Positions 46,017 through 55,389 of a stretch of 56,642 nt of DNA are shown piece after piece. Both the position numbers and the translations under genes were made by a program. Origin of the DNA: Candidatus Endomicrobiellum meruensis (GTDB taxonomy: Bacteria > Elusimicrobiota > Endomicrobiia > Endomicrobiales > Endomicrobiaceae); assembly GCA_031282625.1 (NCBI GenBank), contig JAITDI010000004.1, forward strand, positions 1 through 56,642, in the 5' to 3' direction. How positions within the stretch are numbered: the first letter of the stretch is position 1; each line of letters opens with the position of its first letter. The notes below the pieces were generated by a model that did not search any database, was not told the origin of the DNA, and saw only the letters and a list, made by a program, of their open reading frames with translations.

Positions 46017-46220
46017 ATGAAAATAAAATTAATAAGTCTAATTTTGATTCTGTGTTGCTTTGTATCTGTTCCAAGTTATGCGTTACAAAAAGTGAATTTT
46101 AGCGATCTTACTGTTGAACAAAGACAAAAAATCTATGATTTGTATGATGAATTTGAAGAAAACCACCCACGTCTTGTCAATATAGTAAGAGCTGCAGATA
46201 ATATAATAAACACTATATGA
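46017..46220 (+). CDS. small exported protein, unknown
   Basis: 67 residues from the ATG at 46017, which has GGAG upstream. A signal peptide (MKIKLISLILILCCFVSVPS then YA) leads to a charged helical tail, DLTVEQRQKIYDLYDEFEEN. The open frame extends upstream to 45927, but that lead has no ribosome site and would bury the signal peptide. No family recognised. It resembles the other small exported proteins of the window in size and plan. Confidence 0.5.
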   Translation: MKIKLISLILILCCFVSVPSYALQKVNFSDLTVEQRQKIYDLYDEFEENHPRLVNIVRAADNIINTI

Positions 46221-46323
46221 AGAATAAGAGATGAAGTAGTTCGACCATTGGCTCTCCTTACGCTTATGGTTATCGGTTTCTATTACCAAGCGAACGTGAT
46301 CTAGGTCAGGTCAGGTAACATAA

Positions 46324-46368
46324 ACAAGTGAAAGAATGTTTTTTTTGAATAAACATTCTTTCACTTGT
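46324..46368. terminator. 18-bp perfect inverted repeat, possible bidirectional terminator
   Basis: ACAAGTGAAAGAATGTTT, nine-base T-rich loop, AAACATTCTTTCACTTGT. It lies between convergent genes (46017-46220 and bioA). No long T-run follows on either side, so a terminator role is inferred from position only. Confidence 0.5.
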
Positions 46369-46461
46369 CACTAAAATAAACTACCTAGAAATGCTGTATT
46401 AAAAAATACGTTTTTGTTAGTTTTATCTAATACTTAAACCTGCCCATATCACCTTAAAACT

Positions 46462-47865
46462 TTACAAATAACTTATCTCTTCCTTAACAGTATTGACTAT
46501 CTTTGATATTTCTTTTTCGGTAATCGTTAAAGACAAAAATAGAACCAGTGTGTCTCTAAGATTTCTGATTATAACACCCTTCTTCCTCATCTTTGTACAG
46601 ATTTTTGCGCCTATTTTAAGTTTATAATCATAAGATTTTCCTGTTTTTTTATCTTCAACTATTTCTATGCCAACCATTAGTCCGCAATGCCTTATGTTGC
46701 CTACTTTCTCATGTTTATATAATTCTGTAAGTTCTTTTTCTAAATATTTAATTTTAGATTGAAATTTATTAAGAGTTTTATTTTGTCTTAACATATCAAG
46801 AGATGCATTCGCTGCTGCACAGGCAAGAGGATTTGCTGTATAAGAATGTCCATGAAAAAATGTTTTAAACTCTTCATACTTGCCTAAGAAAGCCTTGTAA
46901 ATCTTATTTGTCGTTGCAGTAACAGCCAAAGGCAAATACCCGCCTGTTATACCTTTTGACAAACACATAAAGTCAGGCTTAACATCTTCATGGTCTACTG
47001 CAAACATTTTCCCAGTTCTGCCAAATCCTGTAGCAACCTCATCGCAAATTAACAAAATGCCGTAACGTTTGCAAATATTTGCATATTCTTTAAGGTACCC
47101 TTTCGGCATTACAAGCATGCCCGAAGCTGCTTGATTTAAAGGCTCAATTATTGCCGCAGCTATTGCTTTATGATTTTTAGAAATAATATCTTTAACTTGT
47201 CTTATACATTCGCCTTTACAGCCGACTTTAATATTATGGTCTTTAAAATTTTTGGCATTTAAAGGAAATGTAATTTCTTTTTTTCTATATGTACATCTAT
47301 AGCAATACGGAGACATTGCAAAATAACTTTTAAACAAAAGAGATTTAAAATTTGAATGAAAAGAATCTACGCCTCCAACAGAAATAGCTCCGATTGTATC
47401 GCCGTGATAAGCGTTTTTTAAAGAAAAAAAGAACTGTCTTTTTTCTCCTTTAAACTGCCAATACTGGTACGCCATTTTAATAGCAACTTCTACAGCCGTT
47501 GATCCATTATCAGAATAAAAAATCTTTTTCAAATTTTTAGGAAGTATTGATATAAGCTTCTCGGCAAGCATTATTGCAGGAGTGTGCGTAAGTCCTAAAA
47601 ATGTAGTATGCGAAACTTTATCAATCTGTTTTTTTATAGCTTTATCTATCTTAAGATTTCTATGACCTAAAAGATTAACCCAAAGCGAAGAGATTCCGTC
47701 CAAATATTTTTTACCGTCAATATCGTATAAATAAGAACCTTTAGCTTTACCTATTATTAACGGCTCGCAAGGATCATTATTTATCCAGTCTGCCATTTGC
47801 GTAAAAGGATGCCAGATATTATTTTTATCAGAGTTTATAAGTTTAGTTTTTATTTTATTATCCAT
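46462..47865 (-). CDS. bioA: adenosylmethionine-8-amino-7-oxononanoate aminotransferase
   Basis: 467 residues of a class III PLP aminotransferase. It uses SAM to aminate the BioF product. Seen are the N-terminal IWHPFTQMADW, YSDNGSTAVEVAIKMAYQYW, YHGDTIGAISVGG, LICDEVATGFGRTGKMF and the PLP lysine in CLSKGITGGYLPLA. It overlaps bioD by 16 bases. The C-terminus (about 415-440) reads VIIRNLRDTLVLFLSLTIT, close to the family pattern. Confidence 0.95.
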   Translation of the reverse strand: MDNKIKTKLINSDKNNIWHPFTQMADWINNDPCEPLIIGKAKGSYLYDIDGKKYLDGISSLWVNLLGHRNLKIDKAIKKQIDKVSHTTFLGLTHTPAIMLAEKLISILPKNLKKIFYSDNGSTAVEVAIKMAYQYWQFKGEKRQFFFSLKNAYHGDTIGAISVGGVDSFHSNFKSLLFKSYFAMSPYCYRCTYRKKEITFPLNAKNFKDHNIKVGCKGECIRQVKDIISKNHKAIAAAIIEPLNQAASGMLVMPKGYLKEYANICKRYGILLICDEVATGFGRTGKMFAVDHEDVKPDFMCLSKGITGGYLPLAVTATTNKIYKAFLGKYEEFKTFFHGHSYTANPLACAAANASLDMLRQNKTLNKFQSKIKYLEKELTELYKHEKVGNIRHCGLMVGIEIVEDKKTGKSYDYKLKIGAKICTKMRKKGVIIRNLRDTLVLFLSLTITEKEISKIVNTVKEEISYL

Positions 47866-48488
47866 TTACTCTCCCTCAAATCAATTTTTTCGTTATAGCC
47901 TAATTCTAAAACAGAAAGTTTTGTTAATTGTTTTATTAGTTTTGCGTTAGATTTTACGGATATGTCATCTTTATTCTTGTTTCCGTTTAAAATTACGCCT
48001 AAGACTTTTTGATTAGCACTTTTTAGTTTTTCAATTGTAAGCAAAGTATGGTTTATTGTTCCCAAATTATGCCTTGCAACAACTATAACAGGAAGATTAA
48101 ATATCTTTATCAAATCGCTTACAAAAAAATTTTTCTTAAGAGGAACCATTATCCCCCCAACACCTTCAACTACTGTAAAATTATATTTATTAAAAAAATA
48201 GTCAAAAGCTTTTTCTATTTTCTTTAAATTAAACTTCTTATTTTCAAGTAAAGAAGCGCCGTAAGGAGACATTGGATTCTTAAAAAACTCAGGTGTTACA
48301 ACTTCAGCTGATTCTTTAACACCTGAAGATTTAATAAGAGCTTTTGCATCATTTCTGTCGCCTGTTGACACAGGCTTAAAACAACCACACTTTACGCCTA
48401 AGCTTTTTAGAGCTTCCAATATTCGGCAAGATACATACGTCTTGCCAACCTCTGTGTCTGTTGCAGTTACAAATATTCCTTTATGCAT
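47850..48488 (-). CDS. bioD: dethiobiotin synthetase
   Basis: 212 residues. The P-loop is TATDTEVGKTYVSCRI. CFKPVSTGDRNDAK and VEGVGGIMVPLKKNF are the substrate and Mg loops. It closes the ureido ring of dethiobiotin with CO2 and ATP. It is upstream of and overlapping bioA. Its own start lies 17 bases after the rluD-like gene ends on the same strand, so bioD and bioA may be a separate operon or read from that side. Confidence 0.95.
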   Translation of the reverse strand: MHKGIFVTATDTEVGKTYVSCRILEALKSLGVKCGCFKPVSTGDRNDAKALIKSSGVKESAEVVTPEFFKNPMSPYGASLLENKKFNLKKIEKAFDYFFNKYNFTVVEGVGGIMVPLKKNFFVSDLIKIFNLPVIVVARHNLGTINHTLLTIEKLKSANQKVLGVILNGNKNKDDISVKSNAKLIKQLTKLSVLELGYNEKIDLRESKWIIK

Positions 48489-48505
48489 TTTAGCTCCGAC
48501 AAAAA

Positions 48506-49393
48506 CTATTTTTTAAAGATTTCATTCATATTGTTTGGGAGTTCTGCTTTGAATTCAACTGTTTTTGAAGTTCTTGGGTGGGTAAAAGTTACGTAATATG
48601 CATGCAGCATTTGTCTGCTATATTTTTCCCCATCAATAGAAACCTCAGAACCACCGTATTGTTGGTCTCCAACCACAGGGTGGTTAATATATTTCATATG
48701 ACTTCTTATTTGGTGAGTTCTCCCTGTAATAATTCTTACTTCCACTAGAGTATATCCATCTCTTCTTGCAAGAACTTTAAATTCACTAATTGCCATTTTT
48801 TTTGCCAAAGGATTAACAGACATAATCTTTCTGTTTTGAGGGGATCTACCCAGAGGAGCTTCTATTCTGCCTCTATTTTCAACAATAATTCCTTTTACTA
48901 CAGCAAGATAAATTTTCTTTACAGCTCTCTTTTGAAGCTGCTTTGATATACTTATTTTAGATTTTTCGTTCTTTGCAAAAATGATAAGACCTGAAGTGTC
49001 TTTATCTAATCTATGAACTAAATAAGGATTATACTTACCTTTTGAATGAGACATTAGAGCATTAAGAATGGTCCCTGAAGGATGTCCATAAGAAGGGTGG
49101 ACTACAATACCCGGTTGCTTATTTATAAGAATAATATCGTCATCTTCGTATATTATGTCAAGTTTTATTTTTTCAGGCTTTATTCTAAGTTTTTCTTCTT
49201 GTTCAAATTTAAAAGAAATAACATCGCCCCTTTTAAGTTTGTGGCTTGCCAAAACAAGTTTACCATTTACAAAAATTTTTTGTTTATCTGTAAGTTTTTG
49301 AAAATATGAGCGAGAATAATCTTTATAAACTGAAGCTAAATAAAAATCTACTCTTTCTTTTTCAAACTTTTTATACGTTATTTTTTCTTGCAT
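48506..49393 (-). CDS. RluD-type pseudouridine synthase
   Basis: 295 residues. An N-terminal S4 RNA-binding domain (DFYLASVYKDYSRSYFQKL, ISFKF) precedes the RluA-family catalytic domain. The Asp is in VHRLDKDTSGLIIFAKN, with LDIIYEDDDIILINKQPG and VEVRIITGRTHQIRSHM. Such enzymes modify 23S rRNA uridines. Which sites are modified (RluD or RluC) is not readable by eye. It overlaps lgt by 16 bases. Confidence 0.93.
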   Translation of the reverse strand: MQEKITYKKFEKERVDFYLASVYKDYSRSYFQKLTDKQKIFVNGKLVLASHKLKRGDVISFKFEQEEKLRIKPEKIKLDIIYEDDDIILINKQPGIVVHPSYGHPSGTILNALMSHSKGKYNPYLVHRLDKDTSGLIIFAKNEKSKISISKQLQKRAVKKIYLAVVKGIIVENRGRIEAPLGRSPQNRKIMSVNPLAKKMAISEFKVLARRDGYTLVEVRIITGRTHQIRSHMKYINHPVVGDQQYGGSEVSIDGEKYSRQMLHAYYVTFTHPRTSKTVEFKAELPNNMNEIFKK

Positions 49394-50136
49394 ATTATGG
49401 AAACTCCAATTATAAACAATATTAAAGATAAAATCTGCGATACTGACAAACCAAAATACTGTCCTCCTCTGTCGGGATCGCCTCTAAAAAATTCAACTAC
49501 AAATCTCAATACAGCATAAGATATAAAATAAAACGAAACTAAAAACCCTTTTTTATGCTCTTTTTTGGAATAAAAATATAAAAGAAAGAAAATTAAAAAA
49601 TTTCCGAACGCTTCATAAAGTTGGGTAGGATGAAGGTGTACACCTAGAAGTGCCGAAGAGTTTTTATCCCTAAATACAACAGACCATGCGACATTAGTCT
49701 CTTTACCGTAACAACAGCCTGCAAAAAAGCAGCCTATTCTTCCTATAGCATGACCTAAAGCCAGAGCTGGAGCAAAAAAATCGCAAAACTTGAGTATTGA
49801 TATTTTTTTTATCCTAATATACGCCAACACAAATATGGCAGCCGATATAAAACCTCCGTAATATGTAAGCCCTCCCTCCCACAACTTGAAAATGGACATA
49901 GGATCTAAAACGAAATCTTGCGGATTTGAAAAAACAAATAGAAGTCTTGCTCCTATTATCCCAGAAACTATAACATATATAAACAAAGAATAAAGCTCGT
50001 CTTGCGAAAGTATTTTTTCTTTTGATTTTTTTATTTGGTTTGAAAGATATGTAATAGCCGTAAAAAAAGCCAGCGCAACAAAAAGTCCGTAAGAAAAAAT
50101 AGTCAATTTGCCAATACTGAAAATAATAGGATGCAT
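49378..50136 (-). CDS. lgt: prolipoprotein diacylglyceryl transferase
   Basis: 252 residues with seven hydrophobic segments. The signature GRIGCFFAGCCYG is present, with YGGFISAAIF and HLHPTQLYEAFGNFL. Lgt attaches diacylglycerol to lipobox cysteines in the inner membrane, acting on proteins such as PstS here. It starts two bases after lspA, the next processing enzyme. Confidence 0.95.
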   Translation of the reverse strand: MHPIIFSIGKLTIFSYGLFVALAFFTAITYLSNQIKKSKEKILSQDELYSLFIYVIVSGIIGARLLFVFSNPQDFVLDPMSIFKLWEGGLTYYGGFISAAIFVLAYIRIKKISILKFCDFFAPALALGHAIGRIGCFFAGCCYGKETNVAWSVVFRDKNSSALLGVHLHPTQLYEAFGNFLIFFLLYFYSKKEHKKGFLVSFYFISYAVLRFVVEFFRGDPDRGGQYFGLSVSQILSLILFIIGVSIICKKK

Positions 50137-50138
50137 TT

Positions 50139-50612
50139 CTATCTTACCTTTTGCTTCCCATCAAGAAATAACAGATCTATTGCAATCAAAAACATTGCAA
50201 CGCATATGCAAGAATCAGCAACATTAAAAGAAGGCCATCTTAAAGAATTAACACCGAAATCCAAAAAATCAACAACAGAACCTCTAAAAAATCTATCCAT
50301 GAGATTGCCCAAACCGCCAAATATTACAAGACAGAGAGCATATTTCTGCAAATTATCAAACTTTTCTTTGTTTTTATAAAGCCATAATGACAAAGCCGAT
50401 AAAAAAAGAGAAATCATCAAAGATAGCAGTAAGTTTTTGCCTTGTAATATGCTAAAAGCTGTTCCTGTATTATGAATATTTGTAACATTAAAAAAATCAA
50501 ATATAGGAATAACGTTTATAACAGCCGCATAATCCACATGTTTTACAATCAAATATTTTGTAAACTGATCTAAAATAAAAGTAAGAATGCCAAGTATTAA
50601 CGGCTTTTTCAC
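50139..50612 (-). CDS. lspA: signal peptidase II (prolipoprotein signal peptidase)
   Basis: 157 residues with four hydrophobic segments. The two catalytic aspartates lie in GGLGNLMDRFFRGSVVDFLD, with NTGTAFSILQG before. It removes the signal peptide after Lgt modification. The ileS-lspA-lgt order matches many bacteria. Confidence 0.96.
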   Translation of the reverse strand: MKKPLILGILTFILDQFTKYLIVKHVDYAAVINVIPIFDFFNVTNIHNTGTAFSILQGKNLLLSLMISLFLSALSLWLYKNKEKFDNLQKYALCLVIFGGLGNLMDRFFRGSVVDFLDFGVNSLRWPSFNVADSCICVAMFLIAIDLLFLDGKQKVR

Positions 50613-53399
50613 TTATTTTAAAGCCTCCAAGCACCTAGGACATAAATCATCTTTAATCCCGTCTATATGCCTCCAACATCTGGCACACTTTTTATATTCA
50701 GATTTTCTAGCTTCAATATTCAATTCATCTTCTTTATCTGAATTTTTATATTTTATATCCCAGCTTCCTAAAGATAAATTAACAAGTTTTAAATCTTTAA
50801 ACGCTTCAATATACTTATGTCCGTAAGTGATATTAAGAGAAGCCTCTAAATTTGAACCTATAACTTTATTTTGTCTTAATTTTTCATAAAAAAATAAAGC
50901 TTTTTCTCTTGCTTCTAATATTCTTTCCCATTTTTCAATAGTCTTGGCTTGCAGAATATATTTGCTGTTCATTATAGGGAAATCGGAAAGAAAAACTGAC
51001 CAAACCAAACTGGAATCAAGCTTTTTTAATTCATTCCATGCTTCCTCGGCAGTAAAAGAAAGTATTGGAGATATAAGCCTTATCAGCACAGAACATATCT
51101 CAAACATGGCGGATTGAGCGCTTATTCTTTCTTTGCTTTGTCTCTTATCACAATAAAGAGTATCTTTTAACGCATCAAGATAGAAACCGCTTAAGAATAC
51201 CGTACAGAAATTATTTATCGCAGAAGCTGCCTTATGAAATTCATAACTCTCGTATGCGGCTGCAGTAGATGATATAAGCTGCTGAAGCCTACTTAAAGCG
51301 TATCTGTCAATCTCCTGCATTTCTTTAAACGCCAAAACTTTTTTAACGTTAAAATCGCTTATATTGCCAAGTAAAAATCTTACTGTATTTCTTATTTTTC
51401 TGTACACATCGCTTAAACCTTTTATAATTCCATCTGAAACTCTTATGTCTTCTTTGTAATCACTTGAAGCTATCCAAAGACGAAGGATGTCTGCACCGTA
51501 TTTATTTATTAACTGTTCGCTTGATATAAAGTTTCCTAGCGATTTGGACATTTTCTTACCCTGCCCATCAACAACAAATCCATGCGTTAAAACATTTTTG
51601 TAAGGTGCCATGCCTTTGACAGCTACAGCTGGTATAAGAGATGTTTGAAACCAACCGCGATGTTGATCGCTGCCTTCAAAATACAAATCGGCAGGAAATT
51701 CCAAATCTTTATAATTCTTACTTGATAAAACTGCTTCGCAGGAAACGCCAGAATCAAACCATACGTCTAAAATATCTTCTTCTTTTGTAAAACTTATTGC
51801 GCCACACAAAGAACATTTTGCATTTGTTCCTTTTAAAAGCTCTTCTTCGCTCATTTCAAACCAAGAATCCGATCCTCGCTTGCCAAAAAGTTTTGATATT
51901 GAATCTATTACTTTTGTATTCAAAAGCGGCTCACCGCATTCTTTACAATAAAAAACAGGTATAGGCACACCCCATAAGCGCTGACGGCTTAAACACCAAT
52001 CAGGACGACTTTCTAACATAGAAGTTATTCTATTTTCACCGTAATTTGGAATCCAATTAACGCTTTTCACAGATTCCAAAAGTTTTTCTCTCAAATTACC
52101 ATGCTCAACTGATAAAAACCATTGCGGTGTAGCTCTAAAAATTATAGGCTTCTTGCATCTCCAACAATGAGGATAAGAATGCTCAAGTTTTAACTGAGCA
52201 AGAATTTTTCCTTCTTTGCTAAGTTTTTCTATTATTAAAGGGTTAGCTTTGAATATATGGACATTCTCAAACTCAGGAACTTCTTTTGTAAACAAACCTT
52301 TACCATTTATAGGAGATAATATGTCTAGTCCGTATTCCAATCCAGCCTGATAATCTTCAGGACCGTGTCCAGGTGCTATGTGAACTATGCCAGTACCGTC
52401 TTCCATACTAACAAACTCAGCTAAAATTCCTTGTGATTGTCTGTTTGCAACAAGTGGGTTTTGACATTTTATATTTACAAAATCAACACCTTTAGCTTCA
52501 AAAATAATATCATAGCTTAGAGCTTTTATTTTCTCTTTAACCTTTCCAAGCAAAGGCTTAGCAATTATAAGTTTTTCTTCATTCCCCAACGGCATTTTAT
52601 AAACAATAGCAGCATAGTCAGCATCACCATTAAAAGCTAATGCAACATTTGCAGGAAGCGTCCACGGAGTAGTCGTCCATATCAATACAGAAAAATCTTT
52701 TAATATATTTTCTTTTGACTTTAAAGCTTCTGGCAAAAATATTATCTGAAATTTTACAAATATAGATTCTGACCCATGCTCTGCATACTCTACTTCCGCA
52801 TCAGCCATAGCAGTCTCGCAGGTAGGACACCAATAAACGGGTTTCTTTCTTCTGTATATATACCCTTTCTCAACTAACTCTTTAAAAATTTTTACTATTG
52901 AAGCTTCATACTTTGGATCTAAAGTAAGATAAGGATTATTCCAATCAGCTATAACTCCAAGCCTCTTAAACTCTTCTTTTTGTATATCAACAAATTTTTT
53001 TGCAAAGTCTGCTGCCTGTTTTCTAAAAACAATTTTGTCAACTTTATTCTTGTCAGTCTTCATTTCTTTTAGAGCAATTAACTCTATTGGAAGACCATGG
53101 CAATCCCAACCCGGCGTAAAAGGAACATAATTCCCAGACATTGAACGATATTTTATAATGAAATCTTTTAAAACTTTGTTAAGTCCCGTTCCTATATGTA
53201 TATGAGCATTCGCATACGGAGGACCATCATGAAAAATAAATTTCTCTTTATCTTTATTTTTTTCGCATAACTTAACGTAAAGTTGTTTTTTCTCCCAGTC
53301 CTCAACAAACGAAGGTTCCCTTTGAGACAAATTAGCCTTCATTTGGAAATCTGTTTTAGGCAGATTTACAGTTTTTGAATAGTCTTTTTCCTCAACCAT
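50613..53399 (-). CDS. ileS: isoleucyl-tRNA synthetase
   Basis: 928 residues, full length. The HIGH motif is in PPYANAHIHIGTGLNKVLKD, the KMSKS loop is GKKMSKSLGN, and the editing site is in IWTTTPWTLPANVALAF. The C-terminal zinc site is CARCWRHIDG ... CPRCLEAL, typical of bacterial type IleRS. The lspA start follows the stop immediately. Confidence 0.97.
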   Translation of the reverse strand: MVEEKDYSKTVNLPKTDFQMKANLSQREPSFVEDWEKKQLYVKLCEKNKDKEKFIFHDGPPYANAHIHIGTGLNKVLKDFIIKYRSMSGNYVPFTPGWDCHGLPIELIALKEMKTDKNKVDKIVFRKQAADFAKKFVDIQKEEFKRLGVIADWNNPYLTLDPKYEASIVKIFKELVEKGYIYRRKKPVYWCPTCETAMADAEVEYAEHGSESIFVKFQIIFLPEALKSKENILKDFSVLIWTTTPWTLPANVALAFNGDADYAAIVYKMPLGNEEKLIIAKPLLGKVKEKIKALSYDIIFEAKGVDFVNIKCQNPLVANRQSQGILAEFVSMEDGTGIVHIAPGHGPEDYQAGLEYGLDILSPINGKGLFTKEVPEFENVHIFKANPLIIEKLSKEGKILAQLKLEHSYPHCWRCKKPIIFRATPQWFLSVEHGNLREKLLESVKSVNWIPNYGENRITSMLESRPDWCLSRQRLWGVPIPVFYCKECGEPLLNTKVIDSISKLFGKRGSDSWFEMSEEELLKGTNAKCSLCGAISFTKEEDILDVWFDSGVSCEAVLSSKNYKDLEFPADLYFEGSDQHRGWFQTSLIPAVAVKGMAPYKNVLTHGFVVDGQGKKMSKSLGNFISSEQLINKYGADILRLWIASSDYKEDIRVSDGIIKGLSDVYRKIRNTVRFLLGNISDFNVKKVLAFKEMQEIDRYALSRLQQLISSTAAAYESYEFHKAASAINNFCTVFLSGFYLDALKDTLYCDKRQSKERISAQSAMFEICSVLIRLISPILSFTAEEAWNELKKLDSSLVWSVFLSDFPIMNSKYILQAKTIEKWERILEAREKALFFYEKLRQNKVIGSNLEASLNITYGHKYIEAFKDLKLVNLSLGSWDIKYKNSDKEDELNIEARKSEYKKCARCWRHIDGIKDDLCPRCLEALK

Positions 53400-53447
53400 T
53401 TCTTTTATTTCCTTAAACTTAAAACTTTATAATAATTAATTTATATT

Positions 53448-53711
53448 TCACGGAATAGTATCCAAAACTTCGTCAAGCTCTTCTTCCGACCGTCCAGTTA
53501 TTTCTATTGTTTTCTCTCTACCTCTCTCGCCTTTTCTCAAGAAAATCATAGACCTTTTAACATCAAAAAAATCCGCCAAAAAATCGCATAGTTCTTCGTT
53601 TGCTTTACCTTCAACAGCAGGCACAGCAATTTTAACTCTTAAAATAGAACCTACTCTACTTACCACTTCGTTTCTTTTTGAATTCGGGATCACTCTTACC
53701 TTAATAATCAT
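53448..53711 (-). CDS. DUF167 (YggU) family protein
   Basis: 87 residues. The DUF167 pattern is KVRVIPNSKRNEV, KIAVPAVEGKANEELCDFLA and KGERGREKTIEITG. It is a small beta-alpha protein of unknown role. It is in the usual place between proC and ileS. Confidence 0.9.
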   Translation of the reverse strand: MIIKVRVIPNSKRNEVVSRVGSILRVKIAVPAVEGKANEELCDFLADFFDVKRSMIFLRKGERGREKTIEITGRSEEELDEVLDTIP

Positions 53712-53733
53712 TTCAATCCCCTTTAAATAATTT

Positions 53734-54546
53734 TTATTTACTCAACGCTTTAGATTTTTCCATTGCTTGATTCATTGCTTCATAAATAATATCTTGCAAT
53801 TTTTGAGATTCAAAGTATTTTAATGCTGCTTCTGTAGTCCCATTTGGCGACTTTACTTTTTCCTTAAGCGTTTCAGCGGGATCATTTGTTATGTCTAACA
53901 TTTTTCCAGCGCCGTAAACCGTTTGAACTGCAAAAGTTTTAGATATGTTTTTATCAAGTCCTAATTTTTCAGCAGCTTTTTGCATAAGTTCGCAAAAATA
54001 GAATATATATGCAGGTCCTGAACCAGACAAAGCAGTAATGATGTCAAAATTCTTCTCGTCAAGTATTTCGGCTTTCCCTATAGAAGCAAACAAACTTTTA
54101 GCTTTTTGCAGCTGATCATCTGATACAAATCTCCCTTTACATAAAGCTGTTGCGCCTGAACGCACAAGAGCGGGAGTATTAGGCATAGCCCTAATAACAG
54201 CAATATTTTTTTGAATACTCTCTTCAATAAATCTTGTCGTTATACCAGCAGCAATTGAAACAATAATAGCTTTACTTCTTATAAAATGCCTTATCTCGTC
54301 AAGCACTTTGGGCATATTTTGAGGCTTTACGGAAAGAAAAATTATATCTGCACCTATTATCGCTTCACCCTTATCTTCAGCAATAGATATTCCATATTTT
54401 CTTTGTAGATTTGCAACTTTTTCTTTAACGGCATCGTTACAAACAATGTTCTCAGATTTAACAAGATTAGACTCTAAAAGCCCGCTGATTATAGCAGATG
54501 CCATGTTCCCTGAACCGATAAAAAAAAGCTTTTTACTTATCTCCAT
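53734..54546 (-). CDS. proC: pyrroline-5-carboxylate reductase
   Basis: 270 residues from the ATG at 54546, which has GGAG nine bases upstream; the in-frame TTG at 54561 would lie further into yggS. The dinucleotide loop is FIGSGNMASAIISGL, followed by VIRAMPNTPALVRSGATAL, LSGSGPAYIFYFCEL and KVKSPNGTTEAAL. It makes proline. It overlaps yggS by 14 bases. Confidence 0.95.
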   Translation of the reverse strand: MEISKKLFFIGSGNMASAIISGLLESNLVKSENIVCNDAVKEKVANLQRKYGISIAEDKGEAIIGADIIFLSVKPQNMPKVLDEIRHFIRSKAIIVSIAAGITTRFIEESIQKNIAVIRAMPNTPALVRSGATALCKGRFVSDDQLQKAKSLFASIGKAEILDEKNFDIITALSGSGPAYIFYFCELMQKAAEKLGLDKNISKTFAVQTVYGAGKMLDITNDPAETLKEKVKSPNGTTEAALKYFESQKLQDIIYEAMNQAMEKSKALSK

Positions 54547-55228
54547 AGTCTCTTTCTCCAAATATTGCCGAACCGATTCTCACCATAGTTGCCCCCTCCT
54601 CAATTGCAATTTTGTAATCTGAAGACATTCCCATGGATAAAATATTAAATTTCGGATTGGCAAAAGATCTTTTTATATCTTCAAATAAACTTTTTACCTG
54701 TCTAAAATAACATCTTGAATCTTCTGGATTCTTACTATAAGGAGTTATGACCATTACCCCTCTTATTGCAATATTGGAGATTGACAAAGACTTAACATAG
54801 AAATTGATAACGTCTCTTGGTAAAATCCCTGTTTTAGAATCTTCTTTTGAAACCTTAACCTCAATAAGACAGTTTTGAATTTTGCCGGCATTTGCCGCAT
54901 AGCGACTTATAACACCTGCTAATTTTAAACTGTCTAAAGAGTGTATGAAATCAAAATTTTCTACAGCTTTTTTTGCTTTATTTGTCTGCAAACACCCAAT
55001 GAAGTGCTTTGTAACACCAGATAACGAAGACCCCAGCTGGTCAAATTTAGGAAGGGCTTCCTGAATTTTATTTTCGCCTATATGCTTTACACCGCAATTC
55101 AAAGCCGATAAAACATCTGTATAAGGAAATGTTTTTGTTACCGCTATAATATCCACTGGACAAGAAACACTCTCACATGATTTTACGACATCTCTAACAA
55201 ACTCTATATTCTCACGAATATTTATCAT
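54533..55228 (-). CDS. PLP homeostasis protein YggS/PLPBP
   Basis: 231 residues from the ATG at 55228. A -10 box at 55250-55245 would start transcription at about 55238, so the upstream ATG at 55240 cannot be the main start. The PLP-binding Lys is in DIIAVTKTFPY, followed by HIGENKIQEALPKFDQL, HFIGCLQTNK and LSMGMSSDYKIAIEEGATMV. It buffers PLP and is the first gene of yggS-proC-yggU-ileS-lspA-lgt. Confidence 0.95.
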   Translation of the reverse strand: MINIRENIEFVRDVVKSCESVSCPVDIIAVTKTFPYTDVLSALNCGVKHIGENKIQEALPKFDQLGSSLSGVTKHFIGCLQTNKAKKAVENFDFIHSLDSLKLAGVISRYAANAGKIQNCLIEVKVSKEDSKTGILPRDVINFYVKSLSISNIAIRGVMVITPYSKNPEDSRCYFRQVKSLFEDIKRSFANPKFNILSMGMSSDYKIAIEEGATMVRIGSAIFGERDYGDK

Positions 55229-55244
55229 TTTTGACACCATTTGT

Positions 55245-55250
55245 ATTATA
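55245..55250 (-). promoter_or_regulatory. -10 box of the yggS operon
   Basis: TATAAT on the minus strand, 17 bases before the chosen yggS ATG. The -35 is weak. The transcript leader would be about ten bases. Confidence 0.5.
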
Positions 55251-55389
55251 TCATATTTTCAGGTTTTTTTAACGTTAAAATTAAGGTTCCTTTTAAAATA
55301 ATTAATAGTAATAAATAAGATAGAAAACTTGTATATTTGTATATTTAAATAAAAGTTATGTTGCGATAAGCATACTAGGAGGATATTTT

